DNA from: Variovorax sp037204085
GTDB lineage: Bacteria > Pseudomonadota > Gammaproteobacteria > Burkholderiales > Burkholderiaceae_C
NCBI RefSeq assembly: GCF_037204085.1
Contig: NZ_JBBCBW010000006.1
Coordinates: forward strand, 1-64,000
DNA length: 64,000 nucleotides
Direction: 5' to 3'
Position numbers and translations under genes: made by a program. This document shows positions 51,738 through 61,035 of the stretch, in pieces (positions within the stretch are counted from its first letter, which is position 1; every line of letters begins with the position of its first letter). The notes under the pieces were generated by a model that ran no database searches, was not told where the DNA came from, and saw nothing but the letters and a program-made list of their open reading frames with translations.

Positions 51738-52631
51738 GTGCTTTACATGCAGCGCACCGATCTCTCGGCACGCCAAAGGATAGGTCTGGCAATCGTCTCT
51801 GCCGGCGCGCTTGCGCTGGCCTTCCGGTTTTGCGAATTCGTTCGCGCGGACCCGGTCGTCTGGAGCGCGTTGGTGGGTGGTTCGGTTGCGGCGCTGGCCA
51901 CCGCGCTGGGCACGCTGCCGGTACTCTTCTCGCAGAAGCTCCCTGAGCGGTTGCAGGACACGCTGTTCGGCTTTGGCGCCGGCGTGATGCTGGCCGCATG
52001 CGCCTTCTCGCTGATCATTCCCGGCCTGGAGGCGGCGCAAAAGGCAGAGATGTTCGGCGGCGGCAACTGGGCCGCCGGCGGCGTGATGGGCGCGGCCATC
52101 CTGCTGGGCGGCATCGCGCTGATGCTGCTGGACCGCGTGCTGCCTCACGAGCACTTCATCAAGGGCCTAGAGGGCCAGACCGCGCACAGGCTGCGGCGCA
52201 CCTGGCTCTTCGTGTTTGCCATCGCACTGCACAACCTGCCGGAGGGCCTCGCGATCGGCGTCGGCTATGCGGCCGGCAACGGGTTGCGCGCCGACGCGCT
52301 GGCCACTGGCATCGCAATCCAGGACGTGCCCGAAGGCCTGGTGGTGGCCGTGGCGCTGCTGGCGGCGGGCTACAGGCGCGGGTTCGCGGTCTTCATCGGA
52401 ATGGTTTCAGGGGTGGTCGAACCCCTTGGCGCGGTGTTGGGCGCGGCCGTGGTGGGGCACTCCGTCTTGCTGCTGCCGTGGGGGCTGGGCTTTGCGGCCG
52501 GGGCCATGCTGTTCGTGATCAGCCACGAGATCATTCCGGAGTCGCACCGCAAGGGGCACGAAAGCTTCGCGACCAGCGGGCTGATGCTCGGCTTCGTGCT
52601 GATGATGCTGCTGGACACGGCGCTGGGGTAG
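51738..52631 (+). CDS. ZIP family divalent metal transporter
   Basis: 297 aa with about eight membrane segments. ZIP transport motifs are HNLPEGLAIGVGYA (TM4) and IQDVPEGLVVAVALLAAG (TM5), with FVISHEIIPESH in TM7. Such carriers import zinc or iron. The start is a GTG at 51738, nine bases after AAGGAG; ATG 51747 is too far from that site. A Fur-box-like element lies upstream, so iron-responsive control is plausible. Confidence 0.88.
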   Translation: MLYMQRTDLSARQRIGLAIVSAGALALAFRFCEFVRADPVVWSALVGGSVAALATALGTLPVLFSQKLPERLQDTLFGFGAGVMLAACAFSLIIPGLEAAQKAEMFGGGNWAAGGVMGAAILLGGIALMLLDRVLPHEHFIKGLEGQTAHRLRRTWLFVFAIALHNLPEGLAIGVGYAAGNGLRADALATGIAIQDVPEGLVVAVALLAAGYRRGFAVFIGMVSGVVEPLGAVLGAAVVGHSVLLLPWGLGFAAGAMLFVISHEIIPESHRKGHESFATSGLMLGFVLMMLLDTALG

Positions 52632-52662
52632 CCCTGCGCCGCGGCCCGGCCGACCCGGCCTC

Positions 52663-54096
52663 TCAACCGTGCTTGATGGCGACGGTCTTGAGGGTGGTGA
52701 AGCCGTAAAGCGCCTCAAAGCCCTTTTCGCGCCCGTAGCCCGACGATTTGACGCCGCCGAACGGCAGTTCCACGCCGCCGCCGGCGCCGTAGTTGTTGAT
52801 GAACACCTGGCCGCTGCGCACGCGCTTGGCCATGCGGAACTGGCGTGCTCCATCGGCAGTCCATATACCGGCAACAAGGCCGAACTGCGTTGCGTTGGCT
52901 AGCGCCACCGCTTCGTCCTCATCGGCAAACTGCATCGCTGCAAGCACCGGACCGAACACTTCTTCTTGTGCGAGGCGGTGGTTCACGGGCACGTCGCGCA
53001 GCAGGGTGGGGGCTTGGTAGAAGCCGGTTTCGGGTGCTTCGTCGACCACCACGCCGTGGGCCACCATGGGGATGCCGGCCACCTGGGCGTCGCTCAGAAA
53101 ATCCCACACGCGCTGTTGCTGGGTCTGGCGGATCAGCGGGCCCACGTCGAGGTCCATGGCCGCGGGGCCGACGCGCAGGGCCTCGAAGGCATGGCCGAGG
53201 CGTTCGAGCAGCGGCTCGTAAATGCCGCGCTGGATCAGCACGCGCGAGCCGGCCGAGCAGGTTTGGCCGGCGTTCTGCACGATGGCATTGATGATCACCG
53301 GAATGGCTGCGTCGAGATCGGCATCGGCAAAGATGATCTGCGGGCTCTTGCCGCCGAGCTCGAGTGTGACCGGGCAATGCCGCTCGGCCGCCACTTGCTG
53401 GATGAGCGTGCCGATCTTCGGGCTGCCGGTAAAGCTGATGTGGTCGATGCCTTCATGCCGCGCGAGCGCGTCGCCCACCTCATGGCCGTAGCCGGTCACG
53501 ATGTTGAGCGCGCCGGCCGGAAAACCGACCTCGGCCGCAAGCTGCGCCACGCGAATCAGCGAAAGGCAGGCGTCTTCGGCCGGCTTCACCACGCACACGT
53601 TGCCGGCCGCCAGGGCGCCGCCCACGCTGCGCCCGAAGATCTGCATCGGGTAGTTCCAGGGAATGATGTGGCCCGTGACGCCGTGCGGCTCACGCCAGGT
53701 AAAAACGCTGTAGCCGTCCTGGTAGGGAATCGTCTCGCCGTGCAGCTTGTCGCAGGCGCCGGCATAGAACTCGAAATAGCGCACCAGCGCCACTGCGTCG
53801 GCACGCGCCTGCTTCACGGGCTTGCCGCAGTCGCGCTGCTCCAGCAGGGCCAGTTCGTCGACGTGCTCGGCAATCTTCTGGGAAAGCCTGTAGAGCAGGC
53901 GGCCGCGGTCGGCTGCGCTCACCTTGTGCCACACGCCCTCGAAACAATCGCGCGCCGCGCGCACCGCGGAGTCGATGTCGGCGGCGTTGCTGCGCTGGAT
54001 TTCGTCGAAAGGCTGGCCGTCGGACGGGTCGAGCACCTGCAGGGTGCGGCCGGAGGAGGACGGGACGTCGGCGTTGGCGATGAAGTTGAGTTGCAT
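52663..54096 (-). CDS. Aldehyde dehydrogenase family protein
   Basis: 477 aa. NAD(P)-dependent oxidation of an aldehyde. The cofactor region is IIPWNYPMQ, the general base Glu is in TLELGGKSPQI and the nucleophile Cys in NAGQTCSAGSRVLI. EEVFGPVLAAMQF is also present. It resembles betaine- or gamma-aminobutyraldehyde dehydrogenases, but the substrate cannot be set. ATG 54096 gives the usual N-terminus; the longer open frame is not used. Confidence 0.92.
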   Translation of the reverse strand: MQLNFIANADVPSSSGRTLQVLDPSDGQPFDEIQRSNAADIDSAVRAARDCFEGVWHKVSAADRGRLLYRLSQKIAEHVDELALLEQRDCGKPVKQARADAVALVRYFEFYAGACDKLHGETIPYQDGYSVFTWREPHGVTGHIIPWNYPMQIFGRSVGGALAAGNVCVVKPAEDACLSLIRVAQLAAEVGFPAGALNIVTGYGHEVGDALARHEGIDHISFTGSPKIGTLIQQVAAERHCPVTLELGGKSPQIIFADADLDAAIPVIINAIVQNAGQTCSAGSRVLIQRGIYEPLLERLGHAFEALRVGPAAMDLDVGPLIRQTQQQRVWDFLSDAQVAGIPMVAHGVVVDEAPETGFYQAPTLLRDVPVNHRLAQEEVFGPVLAAMQFADEDEAVALANATQFGLVAGIWTADGARQFRMAKRVRSGQVFINNYGAGGGVELPFGGVKSSGYGREKGFEALYGFTTLKTVAIKHG

Positions 54097-54143
54097 GGAA
54101 CCGGATTTTGCGCGAAGCCGCGCAAACCCGCCGGCGACCCCGG

Positions 54144-54698
54144 CTACCTTGGTGCGCCGGGGCGCGACAGGGCCCGCACCGCGTTGAGCATGCGCTCCAC
54201 ATGCTTGTCCGGGTTCAGGTTCTGGTAGTAGTAAGCCACCGTGCCGTTCGGCGCAATCACGTAGGACAGGCGGTTGGCAAAGTCCGGCCGCGTCTGCATC
54301 AGGGCGTCGAACCCGTTGATGACGGTTTTCGATTCGTCCGAGGCGACGGGAAAGCGGCTTTGGCACGACTTGACCGAGAACTTCGAGAGCGTGTCGATGT
54401 CGTCGGCCGAAATGCCGATGACGGTGGCGCCCAGCGCCGTGAACTGGTCGATGGCCTCGGCAAACGCATGGGCCTCGATCGAACAGTCGCTGGAGTCGGC
54501 CGCCGGAAAGAAGTACAACACCACCGGCCCTTTGGCCAAGGCTTCGGCAAGCGAATAGCGGAAGGTCTTGCCGCCAAGCGCGGCATTGGCGGTGAACTTG
54601 GGTACCGGGTCGCCGATATCGAGGGCGGCGCTGGCGGGGAGCGCCATTGCGGCGGCGACCGACATCAGTGCGATGCGTGAGAGGATCGGTCTTGCCAT
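54144..54698 (-). CDS. Periplasmic peroxiredoxin (AhpC/TSA, BCP-like)
   Basis: 184 aa. MARPILSRIALMSVAAAMAL with PASA is a signal peptide. The peroxidatic Cys is in FFPAADSSDCSIEA (the usual Pro/Thr before Cys are replaced by Ser-Asp), with a second Cys in SVKSCQSRF that may resolve it. ATVIGISADD and VIAPNGTVAYYY are family elements. It reduces peroxides outside the cytoplasm. ATG 54698 gives an intact signal peptide. Confidence 0.85.
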   Translation of the reverse strand: MARPILSRIALMSVAAAMALPASAALDIGDPVPKFTANAALGGKTFRYSLAEALAKGPVVLYFFPAADSSDCSIEAHAFAEAIDQFTALGATVIGISADDIDTLSKFSVKSCQSRFPVASDESKTVINGFDALMQTRPDFANRLSYVIAPNGTVAYYYQNLNPDKHVERMLNAVRALSRPGAPR

Positions 54699-54847
54699 GG
54701 TGTAACTCCGAACAGGTGTGAAGCGAATTCTAGGATGGGCGAGCATTTAAAGATCGCCCGAATGAAACCGGAGGGCGCCGGCCAGCGTATACCCGGCAGC
54801 AGTCAAGAAAAACCAAACAAAACCAAAGAGGACACCGTTCCATCATC

Positions 54848-56422
54848 ATGAATGTCTGGTCTCGACTCCTTCGAATTTGCCTAGCGGGCGTGATGATCGC
54901 GTCACTGGGAGCCTGCGGGTCGCTGCCGCCGGCGCGCGAGCGGGCGGCGGTAACTGCAGAAGCGGCCGACCCCTCCACCACGCTCGCGAAGATCGTGGCG
55001 GCCTCGACGCCGCCCGGGGAGCATTCGGGCTTCCGGCTGATGCCGCTCGGCGTGTATTCGCTGGACGCGCGCATCCAACTGGCGCAGCGCGCCCAGCGTT
55101 CGCTGGTGGTCCAGTATTACCAGCTCGAGAACGACGCCACCGGCCGGTTGCTGATGCGCTCGCTGCGCGAAGCGGCGGCGCGCGGGGTGAAGGTGCGCTT
55201 GCTGGTGGATGATCTCTACACCGCCAGGAGCCAGCAGCTGCTGCTTGCGCTTTCGCAGACGCCCAATGTGGACGTGCGGCTTTTCAACCCGTTCTGTTGC
55301 GGGCGCAACGGATTTCTATCGCGTTTCGCGGCGTCGCCGCACGAGATCGGGCGGCTGAATCACCGCATGCACAACAAGCTATTCATTGCCGACGGGGTGA
55401 TGGCGGTGGTGGGCGGGCGCAATATCGCCGACGAGTATTTCGTTCTGAGCGAGGCGCAAAACTTCATCGACATGGACGCGCTGGTGGTGGGCAAGGTGCT
55501 GCCGCAGCTGGAGTCGATTTTCGATGCCTACTGGAACAGCAAGCAGGTCTGGCCCGTGGCGGACATCGTCCGGGGCGAGGGCGGCCGCATGCCCACCACC
55601 GCGGACTTCGACGCCTGGATCGGCATGGCGGCGGCGCCACCGAGGGTCGTGCTTCCGCCTTCCGACATTTTGGGCTACGGGCCGATCGCCGAAGAGCTCG
55701 ACGGCGGCCGCATGGGGCTTTTGTGGGGCGAGGCCCGCGCCATTGCCGACCCGCCCACCAAGCCGACCACCATGACGGCGGACGAAGCCATTGCCACCAG
55801 CGTGACGATGCAGGTCTGGACGCTGTTGATGGACGCCAAGATCCAGGTCGACCTGACATCGCCGTACCTGGTGCCCGGCGAGCGCGGCATGGCAGCCTTC
55901 GAAGACCTGGCAAAGCGCAACGTCAAGCTCACGCTGCTCACCAATTCGCTGGCCGCCAACGACGAGCCGCTGGTGCACACCGGCTACGCGCGCTACCGCG
56001 AGCGGTTGCTCAAGGGCGGGGCCGACCTGTACGAACTGAGCCCGCAGCGCACCACCGCGGGCGAGCGCTTCGGCATGTTCGGCAAATCGCTGGGGCGGCT
56101 GCACTCCAAGACGGCGGCCATCGACAAGACGCGCATCTTCATCGGCTCGATGAACCTCGATCCGCGCTCGGCGAGCCAGAACACCGAAATGGGCCTGGTG
56201 GTCGACAGCCCGCAGCTGGCGCGAGAGATGCTGCGCGTCATCAACATCAGCAAGCTGCAGAACTCCTACCGACTGCGCCTTGCCAAGGACACCGGCACGC
56301 TGCAGTGGCTCACGAGCGACGGAGAAAAGGAAGTCATCCTGACCTCGGAGCCGGAGTCGACCTTCTTCCAGCGGCTCCACAACATGATCATTGCGCCTCT
56401 GGTTCCCGAAATGCTGCTGTAG
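54848..56422 (+). CDS. Phospholipase D / cardiolipin synthase-like lipoprotein
   Basis: 524 aa. The N-terminal lipobox is SLGAC (C23). Two HKD motifs define the PLD fold: H175-N-K177 with D182 (MHNKLFIAD) and H419-S-K421 with D426 (LHSKTAAID), each followed by GG/GS and N residues (VGGRN, IGSMN). It resembles ClsC-type cardiolipin synthases, which move phosphatidyl groups, but lipidation would place it at the outer surface of the inner membrane or on the outer membrane. GAGGA precedes ATG 54848. The hydroxylase gene follows after 9 bases. Confidence 0.87.
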   Translation: MNVWSRLLRICLAGVMIASLGACGSLPPARERAAVTAEAADPSTTLAKIVAASTPPGEHSGFRLMPLGVYSLDARIQLAQRAQRSLVVQYYQLENDATGRLLMRSLREAAARGVKVRLLVDDLYTARSQQLLLALSQTPNVDVRLFNPFCCGRNGFLSRFAASPHEIGRLNHRMHNKLFIADGVMAVVGGRNIADEYFVLSEAQNFIDMDALVVGKVLPQLESIFDAYWNSKQVWPVADIVRGEGGRMPTTADFDAWIGMAAAPPRVVLPPSDILGYGPIAEELDGGRMGLLWGEARAIADPPTKPTTMTADEAIATSVTMQVWTLLMDAKIQVDLTSPYLVPGERGMAAFEDLAKRNVKLTLLTNSLAANDEPLVHTGYARYRERLLKGGADLYELSPQRTTAGERFGMFGKSLGRLHSKTAAIDKTRIFIGSMNLDPRSASQNTEMGLVVDSPQLAREMLRVINISKLQNSYRLRLAKDTGTLQWLTSDGEKEVILTSEPESTFFQRLHNMIIAPLVPEMLL

Positions 56423-56431
56423 CCTCGGGGG

Positions 56432-57220
56432 ATGGCGCAAACCTTTACAAATTTGTCCGCCCTCCAGGTAATGTGCTGGGGGCTGGCGTTTTTCGGCTCG
56501 ATCTACCTGGGGTTCGGCGCACTCAATTGGCTGTTGACCCGCCGGGTGCTGCCGGCACTCGGAATCGGGCGGGTGCTCGATCCACGTCCGCTGCAGCCGG
56601 GGCAATTGCGCCGCGAACTGACGCAGTCGGGCGTTTCGGTGCTGGTTTTTGGGCTGGGCATGGTGTTTCCGTGGGGCTTGCTTCAGTTGGGCTGGGCGCG
56701 GCTCGACGGTGATGCGGGCTGGCGGCAGATCGCGCTTGAAATTGTGGTGCTGGCGGTCTGGAACGACGTGCATTTCTGGTTCAACCATCGCGTGCTGCAC
56801 ATGCGCTGGCTGCGGCGTTTTCACGGGCCGCACCACCGCTCGGTGGTGACGACGCCCTGGGCGACGTACAGCTTTCACCCGATTGAGGCGGTGATGCTCG
56901 GCAACGTGATCCTGCTGCCGATGCTGCTGCACGACTTCAGCTTCTGGTCGCTTGCCTCGGTGCCGCTGTTCAGCCTGTTCTTCAACAGCATCGGTCATTC
57001 GAACTACGACTTCTTCCCTGGGGTGTCTTACAGCCACTGGTTCGCTGCGAGCCGCCGGCATCATTTGCACCACGCCTGCCACGGCGGCAACTACGGATTC
57101 CAGTTCACTTTCATGGACCGGCTGTTCGGCACGCGCATCGCCGCGGATGCGGCCGAGCCGCAGTTCCAGGCTTTTCAAGACAAGCAGCAACGCCAACAGC
57201 AGCATGGCACGCCGGCCTGA
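56432..57220 (+). CDS. Sterol desaturase / fatty acid hydroxylase family protein
   Basis: 262 aa membrane diiron enzyme. Four or more hydrophobic segments surround His boxes: H114 and H119 (NDVHFWFNH), H123, H131 and H134-H135 (HGPHH), H149, H189 (SIGHSNYDF) and H210-H214 (HHLHH). This spacing is the fatty acid hydroxylase superfamily pattern. Bacterial members hydroxylate or desaturate lipids, carotenoids or alkylglycerols. Its last 17 bases overlap the next desaturase gene. Confidence 0.87.
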   Translation: MAQTFTNLSALQVMCWGLAFFGSIYLGFGALNWLLTRRVLPALGIGRVLDPRPLQPGQLRRELTQSGVSVLVFGLGMVFPWGLLQLGWARLDGDAGWRQIALEIVVLAVWNDVHFWFNHRVLHMRWLRRFHGPHHRSVVTTPWATYSFHPIEAVMLGNVILLPMLLHDFSFWSLASVPLFSLFFNSIGHSNYDFFPGVSYSHWFAASRRHHLHHACHGGNYGFQFTFMDRLFGTRIAADAAEPQFQAFQDKQQRQQQHGTPA

Positions 57221-58163
57221 CGCACTGCGCAGGCCGGCGCGCCTGCGCCATTGGCGCGACTGGCAGAGCCTTGCCTACCTGGTGGCGCTTCCGGCGCTGG
57301 CGGCATGGCAGTGGATTCATGGCTTTGCCGTGCCGCTTTATGGCTTGATGCTTTTTCTGACGCTGGGTGTGGGCGTGATCCACCACAACCATGTGCATTT
57401 GCGCATGTGGCGCGGGCGTCGCATGAATCGGCTTACCGACTTCTGGATCACGCTGCTGCAGGGGCACCCGACCTTCGTTTTCTGGCCCGCGCACGTGGCC
57501 AACCACCATCGCCACCGGCATGGGCCGCGGGACGTGGCGCGCACCTATCGCTTCGGCGGCGACACCAATCACTTGCGCGGATACCTGCTGCATCCGTTTC
57601 AAGCGGTTTGGGTGCTGATGCCCGTGTTCTTCTGTTGGCTCGGGCGGCTTCGCAGGCACCGGCCGGGGGCATGGCGCTATTGCATGGCGCAGTACGCGCT
57701 GTGGCTCGGCAGCTGGGGGGCGCTGCTGCTGCTCGACTGGCGCAAGGCGCTGCTGTTCGTGATCTTGCCGCAACTGCATGGCCTGCATTGGCTGCTGGCC
57801 ACCAACTACCTGCAGCACGCGCATGCGGACGGACGCGGGCAAGTGCCGAACGCGGAGGCGCGGCGCGATACCGCCGGTACCCGCTTGAACTACGCACGCA
57901 ATTTCGAAGGGCTGGTGAACCCGTTGCTGTTCAACATCGGCCTGCACACCGCACATCACGAGAACCCGCATGTCCACTGGTCCGAGCTCACGCAATTGCA
58001 CCGCACGCGTTACCGCGCGCAGGTCGATCCCGCACTCAATGAGCAAGGGCTGGTGCCCTACATGGTTCGCGTGTTCGTGCTGGGAGCGCTGTGGCCGCGC
58101 TTTCGCAGCCGCTCGCTGATGTCATCCGTGCCTTTGGTGCCGCCCGAGTCTTCAACCCACTGA
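57204..58163 (+). CDS. Fatty acid desaturase family protein
   Basis: 319 aa. Membrane segments near 22-60 and 150-200. Three His boxes fit acyl desaturases: H60-H61-x-H63-x-H65 (VIHHNHVHLRMW), H97 to H106 (HVANHHRHRHG) and the C-terminal GLHTAHHENPHVHW. ATG 57204 lies within the end of the preceding hydroxylase gene; the longer open frame upstream is a shadow. Close coupling to the ketosynthase gene 3 bases downstream suggests work on the same acyl chain. Confidence 0.82.
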   Translation: MARRPDALRRPARLRHWRDWQSLAYLVALPALAAWQWIHGFAVPLYGLMLFLTLGVGVIHHNHVHLRMWRGRRMNRLTDFWITLLQGHPTFVFWPAHVANHHRHRHGPRDVARTYRFGGDTNHLRGYLLHPFQAVWVLMPVFFCWLGRLRRHRPGAWRYCMAQYALWLGSWGALLLLDWRKALLFVILPQLHGLHWLLATNYLQHAHADGRGQVPNAEARRDTAGTRLNYARNFEGLVNPLLFNIGLHTAHHENPHVHWSELTQLHRTRYRAQVDPALNEQGLVPYMVRVFVLGALWPRFRSRSLMSSVPLVPPESSTH

Positions 58164-58166
58164 ACC

Positions 58167-60122
58167 ATGCCTGTTCCATTTCAACGCGTCTACATCGAGA
58201 GCGCCGGCTACTACATGCCCGGCGAGCCCATTCCCAACGAGCGCATGGACGCCTACATCGCGCCGCTCAACCGCATGTCGGAGCGCATCAAGCGGCGCAT
58301 CCTGGCCGAGAACGGCATTCTCACGCGGCACTATGCAATCGACGAGGAGGGCGCGACGCGCGAAACCAATGCGCAGCTCGCGGCGGGCGCGATCCGCGAT
58401 TGCCTGCAGCGCGGCGGGGCCGAGCTTTCGCGCGTGTCGCTGCTGGCCAGCGGTTCGTCGGGCGGCGACACGCTCATGCCGGGCTTTGCCAACATGATCC
58501 AGGGCGAGCTGGCGGCAGCGCCAATGGAGACCTTGTCGGTACACGGGATCTGCGCCGCGGGCGTGTCGGCCATTCAGTCGGCCGCGCAAGGCATCGAGCT
58601 GGGCGCGCACCGCAGCGCGCTTGCGGTGGCAAGCGAAATGCCGTCGCGGCTTTTCAAGCGCTCGCGCTTCGCGGCCCGTGGCTATGAAACGGACTTCGAC
58701 TCGCACTTCCTGCGCTGGATGCTGTCGGATGGTGCGGGCGCGCTGCTGCTGTCCGACGGCACGCCCGGGCTGGCCGGCAACCCCGGGCTGCGTTTGCGGC
58801 TGAAATGGGTGCATCAGCGCGCATTTTCGGGCGACTACCCGGTCTGCATGCAGTTGGGCCTGACCGAGGACCGTGCGCGCGGCCATCTGGACTATGGCTC
58901 CTGGGCCGAGGCGGAAGCCGCCGGTGCCTTGTCGCTGCGGCAAGATATTCGCCTGCTGCCGCACCTGTTCGACATCGGCATTCACGAATACGCGACGCTG
59001 GTGCGCGATGGCTGGGTCGATCCGAAGCGGGTCGACCATTTCCTGTGCCACTACTCGTCGGAAAAATTCATTCCCGTGGTCGAAGACCTGATGACGAAGG
59101 CCGACCTCGCCATTCCGCGCAAACGGTGGTGGAGCAACCTGGCTTGGCGCGGCAACACCGGCGCGGCGTCCATCCTGATCATGCTGTCCGAGTTCTTGCA
59201 CACCAAGACGCTGAAGCCTGGCGAGCAGATCTTTTGCTACGTGCCGGAGTCGGGACGCTTCATGGCCGCCTACATGCTGCTGGAGGTCGAGGCCGTCGAT
59301 GCGCCTGCCCAAGCGGTGTCCAGCCCACGCGCGGCCGCCGAAACGGCGCCCCCCGACGATGAGATGGCGATTGCTCCGCCGCACGACCCGGCCGCCGCAC
59401 CCGAAGGCCTGGGCGCACTGCTGACCGAGCTGGCCGGCATCTGGCACGACTACCGCTCCAACGTCTGGCGCACGCCTCTGATCCGCCAGATCCGCGAACG
59501 CCGCTTCGCGCTGCCCGACTACCTGAACTGGATGGAACAATGGGTTCCGCAGGTGCGCGAAGGCAGCCGCTGGATGCGCGAAGGCGCCGCTTCGCTGACC
59601 GGGCCGTACAAGACGCTGGCCGCGCTGATCGACGTGCATGCGGGTGAAGAGCAGGACGACTTCAACATTCTCTTCAGCGACTACCGCAAGGCCGGCGGCA
59701 CCGTGGCCGAAATCGGCGAGTTGCGCCGCAACCCGGGTGGGGAGGCACTCAACGCCTACCTCCATGGCCTGGCGGCCACGCGCGACCCCATCGGGCTGCT
59801 GGGCGCGATCTACATCATCGAAGGCACGGGCCAGCGCATCGTGCCGGCGCTGCTTCCGCTCATCAAGGCCGGCCTGAAGCTGCCGCCCGATGCGTTCCGC
59901 TTTCTCGAGTACCACGGCCACAACGACGAGAACCACCTGAACCGATGGCTTGCCGTGGTCGAGATGATGATGGCCGTGGAAGTGGGCAACGACGGCCAAG
60001 GCGGCAAAGGGCAGGGCCGCGCAGCCCGGCAGATCATCGACACGGCGCGCCACACGGCCGCGCTTTATCTGATGCAGTTTCAGCACATCACGGAGCGAAT
60101 GTCACATGAGCCGAACGCCTGA
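58167..60122 (+). CDS. Fusion of 3-oxoacyl-ACP synthase III-like ketosynthase with haem-oxygenase-like diiron domain
   Basis: 651 aa. Residues 1-375 are a thiolase-fold KAS III relative with an intact triad: C129 (VHGICAAG), H295 (FLCHYSS) and N330 (RGNTGAAS). Residues ~376-412 are a Pro/Ala linker. Residues ~413-640 are an all-helical domain of the iron-containing redox/haem-oxygenase-like diiron oxidase (HDO) type: H491-x2-E494 (VHAGEEQ), E552 (YIIEGTG) and the typical H583-x3-D587-x2-H590 (EYHGHNDENH). Known HDO enzymes include UndA and CADD. The classical E-x6-H pair is not clear. One protein may condense acyl units and oxidise the product. It overlaps the next gene by 17 bases. Confidence 0.85.
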   Translation: MPVPFQRVYIESAGYYMPGEPIPNERMDAYIAPLNRMSERIKRRILAENGILTRHYAIDEEGATRETNAQLAAGAIRDCLQRGGAELSRVSLLASGSSGGDTLMPGFANMIQGELAAAPMETLSVHGICAAGVSAIQSAAQGIELGAHRSALAVASEMPSRLFKRSRFAARGYETDFDSHFLRWMLSDGAGALLLSDGTPGLAGNPGLRLRLKWVHQRAFSGDYPVCMQLGLTEDRARGHLDYGSWAEAEAAGALSLRQDIRLLPHLFDIGIHEYATLVRDGWVDPKRVDHFLCHYSSEKFIPVVEDLMTKADLAIPRKRWWSNLAWRGNTGAASILIMLSEFLHTKTLKPGEQIFCYVPESGRFMAAYMLLEVEAVDAPAQAVSSPRAAAETAPPDDEMAIAPPHDPAAAPEGLGALLTELAGIWHDYRSNVWRTPLIRQIRERRFALPDYLNWMEQWVPQVREGSRWMREGAASLTGPYKTLAALIDVHAGEEQDDFNILFSDYRKAGGTVAEIGELRRNPGGEALNAYLHGLAATRDPIGLLGAIYIIEGTGQRIVPALLPLIKAGLKLPPDAFRFLEYHGHNDENHLNRWLAVVEMMMAVEVGNDGQGGKGQGRAARQIIDTARHTAALYLMQFQHITERMSHEPNA

Positions 60123-61017
60123 TTTCCTCGAGCAGGGCCACGACGAGCGCGACCCCAGCCCCTGGCTGGCCCTTTACCTCGACCAGAGCACGCCGCTGCC
60201 CGACGAGGTCAAGGCCGCGTGGCTGGCCGATTCGAGCTCGGGCTCGCGGCAGTACCTGCTGCCGTTCCTGCGGCCGGTGGCGCGGCTCACGATCATCCTG
60301 ATCCAGGTGGTGAAGGTGTTCGTGCCGCGCAACTGGTCGCACTCGAAGATGCTGCACAACCTGCTGGCCTGGGGGCTGAAGCGCTTCGTTTCACCGGAGG
60401 CGAACTGGCTGATCCTGCGGCACTTCCATCTGGGTTCGCAGGTGCTGAGCTTCATTGGCCGCAATTCCCCCGTGCCGGTGGGTACCTCGCCGCTTGAGCC
60501 CGCCGACATCGATGCGCTCAGGGACGAGATGTTCCTGAAGCACGATCTGAATCTGTTCAATTTCGTGATTCGCCTGAACCAGGCGCTGCGCGACCGGGGA
60601 ATGGTGCTCGGCAAGGCAGCCGATGTCGACTTTTCGATGATCAAGGACCCCGGGTTGCGGCTTTCGGACATGCCGCAAGGCAAGCTGAATTTTCTCGATC
60701 TGCAGAGCGCTATTGAGCTATTTACGCCTCTTTATCAGCTCATGCTGACCGATAACGACTTTTGGCGAGCAGCCAACTCCCTGCAACTCGACGAAACCAT
60801 CGGCATCTACGCCGCGACGGTGCTGGGCGCTCCGGAGCACCTGATTCTGGTCAACAACAAGCACCCGCTGGTGCCGCTTTCCACCTTGCGGGCGGGGCAT
60901 CGGCTGGTCATCCATGGGCTCTCGACCGAAATGCTGCACAGCCTGCTGCGGCGCATGCAGGCCGCGCATGAGGCGCCCCCCGAGGCAACACCCGCACGGG
61001 AGGAGGCACTTGCATAA
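60106..61017 (+). CDS. Protein of unknown function coupled to the ketosynthase fusion
   Basis: 303 aa. I do not recognise the family. It has a hydrophobic stretch at ~50-75 (LLPFLRPVARLTIILIQVVK), a His-rich segment (RNWSHSKMLHNLLAWGL, LILRHFHLG) and a C-terminal mixed region (QLDETIGIYAATVLGAPEHLIL). It may be membrane-associated. ATG 60106 lies inside the preceding gene with GGAG ten bases upstream, showing translational coupling, so a shared pathway is likely. Confidence 0.75.
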   Translation: MSRTPDFLEQGHDERDPSPWLALYLDQSTPLPDEVKAAWLADSSSGSRQYLLPFLRPVARLTIILIQVVKVFVPRNWSHSKMLHNLLAWGLKRFVSPEANWLILRHFHLGSQVLSFIGRNSPVPVGTSPLEPADIDALRDEMFLKHDLNLFNFVIRLNQALRDRGMVLGKAADVDFSMIKDPGLRLSDMPQGKLNFLDLQSAIELFTPLYQLMLTDNDFWRAANSLQLDETIGIYAATVLGAPEHLILVNNKHPLVPLSTLRAGHRLVIHGLSTEMLHSLLRRMQAAHEAPPEATPAREEALA

Positions 61018-61035
61018 AGCGTATGCTGCCCCCAG

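Noticed and set aside
56432..60122. Long-chain olefin (OleABCD) locus
   Set aside because: The ketosynthase resembles OleA only at the KAS III level; no OleB hydrolase, OleC ligase or OleD reductase is present.
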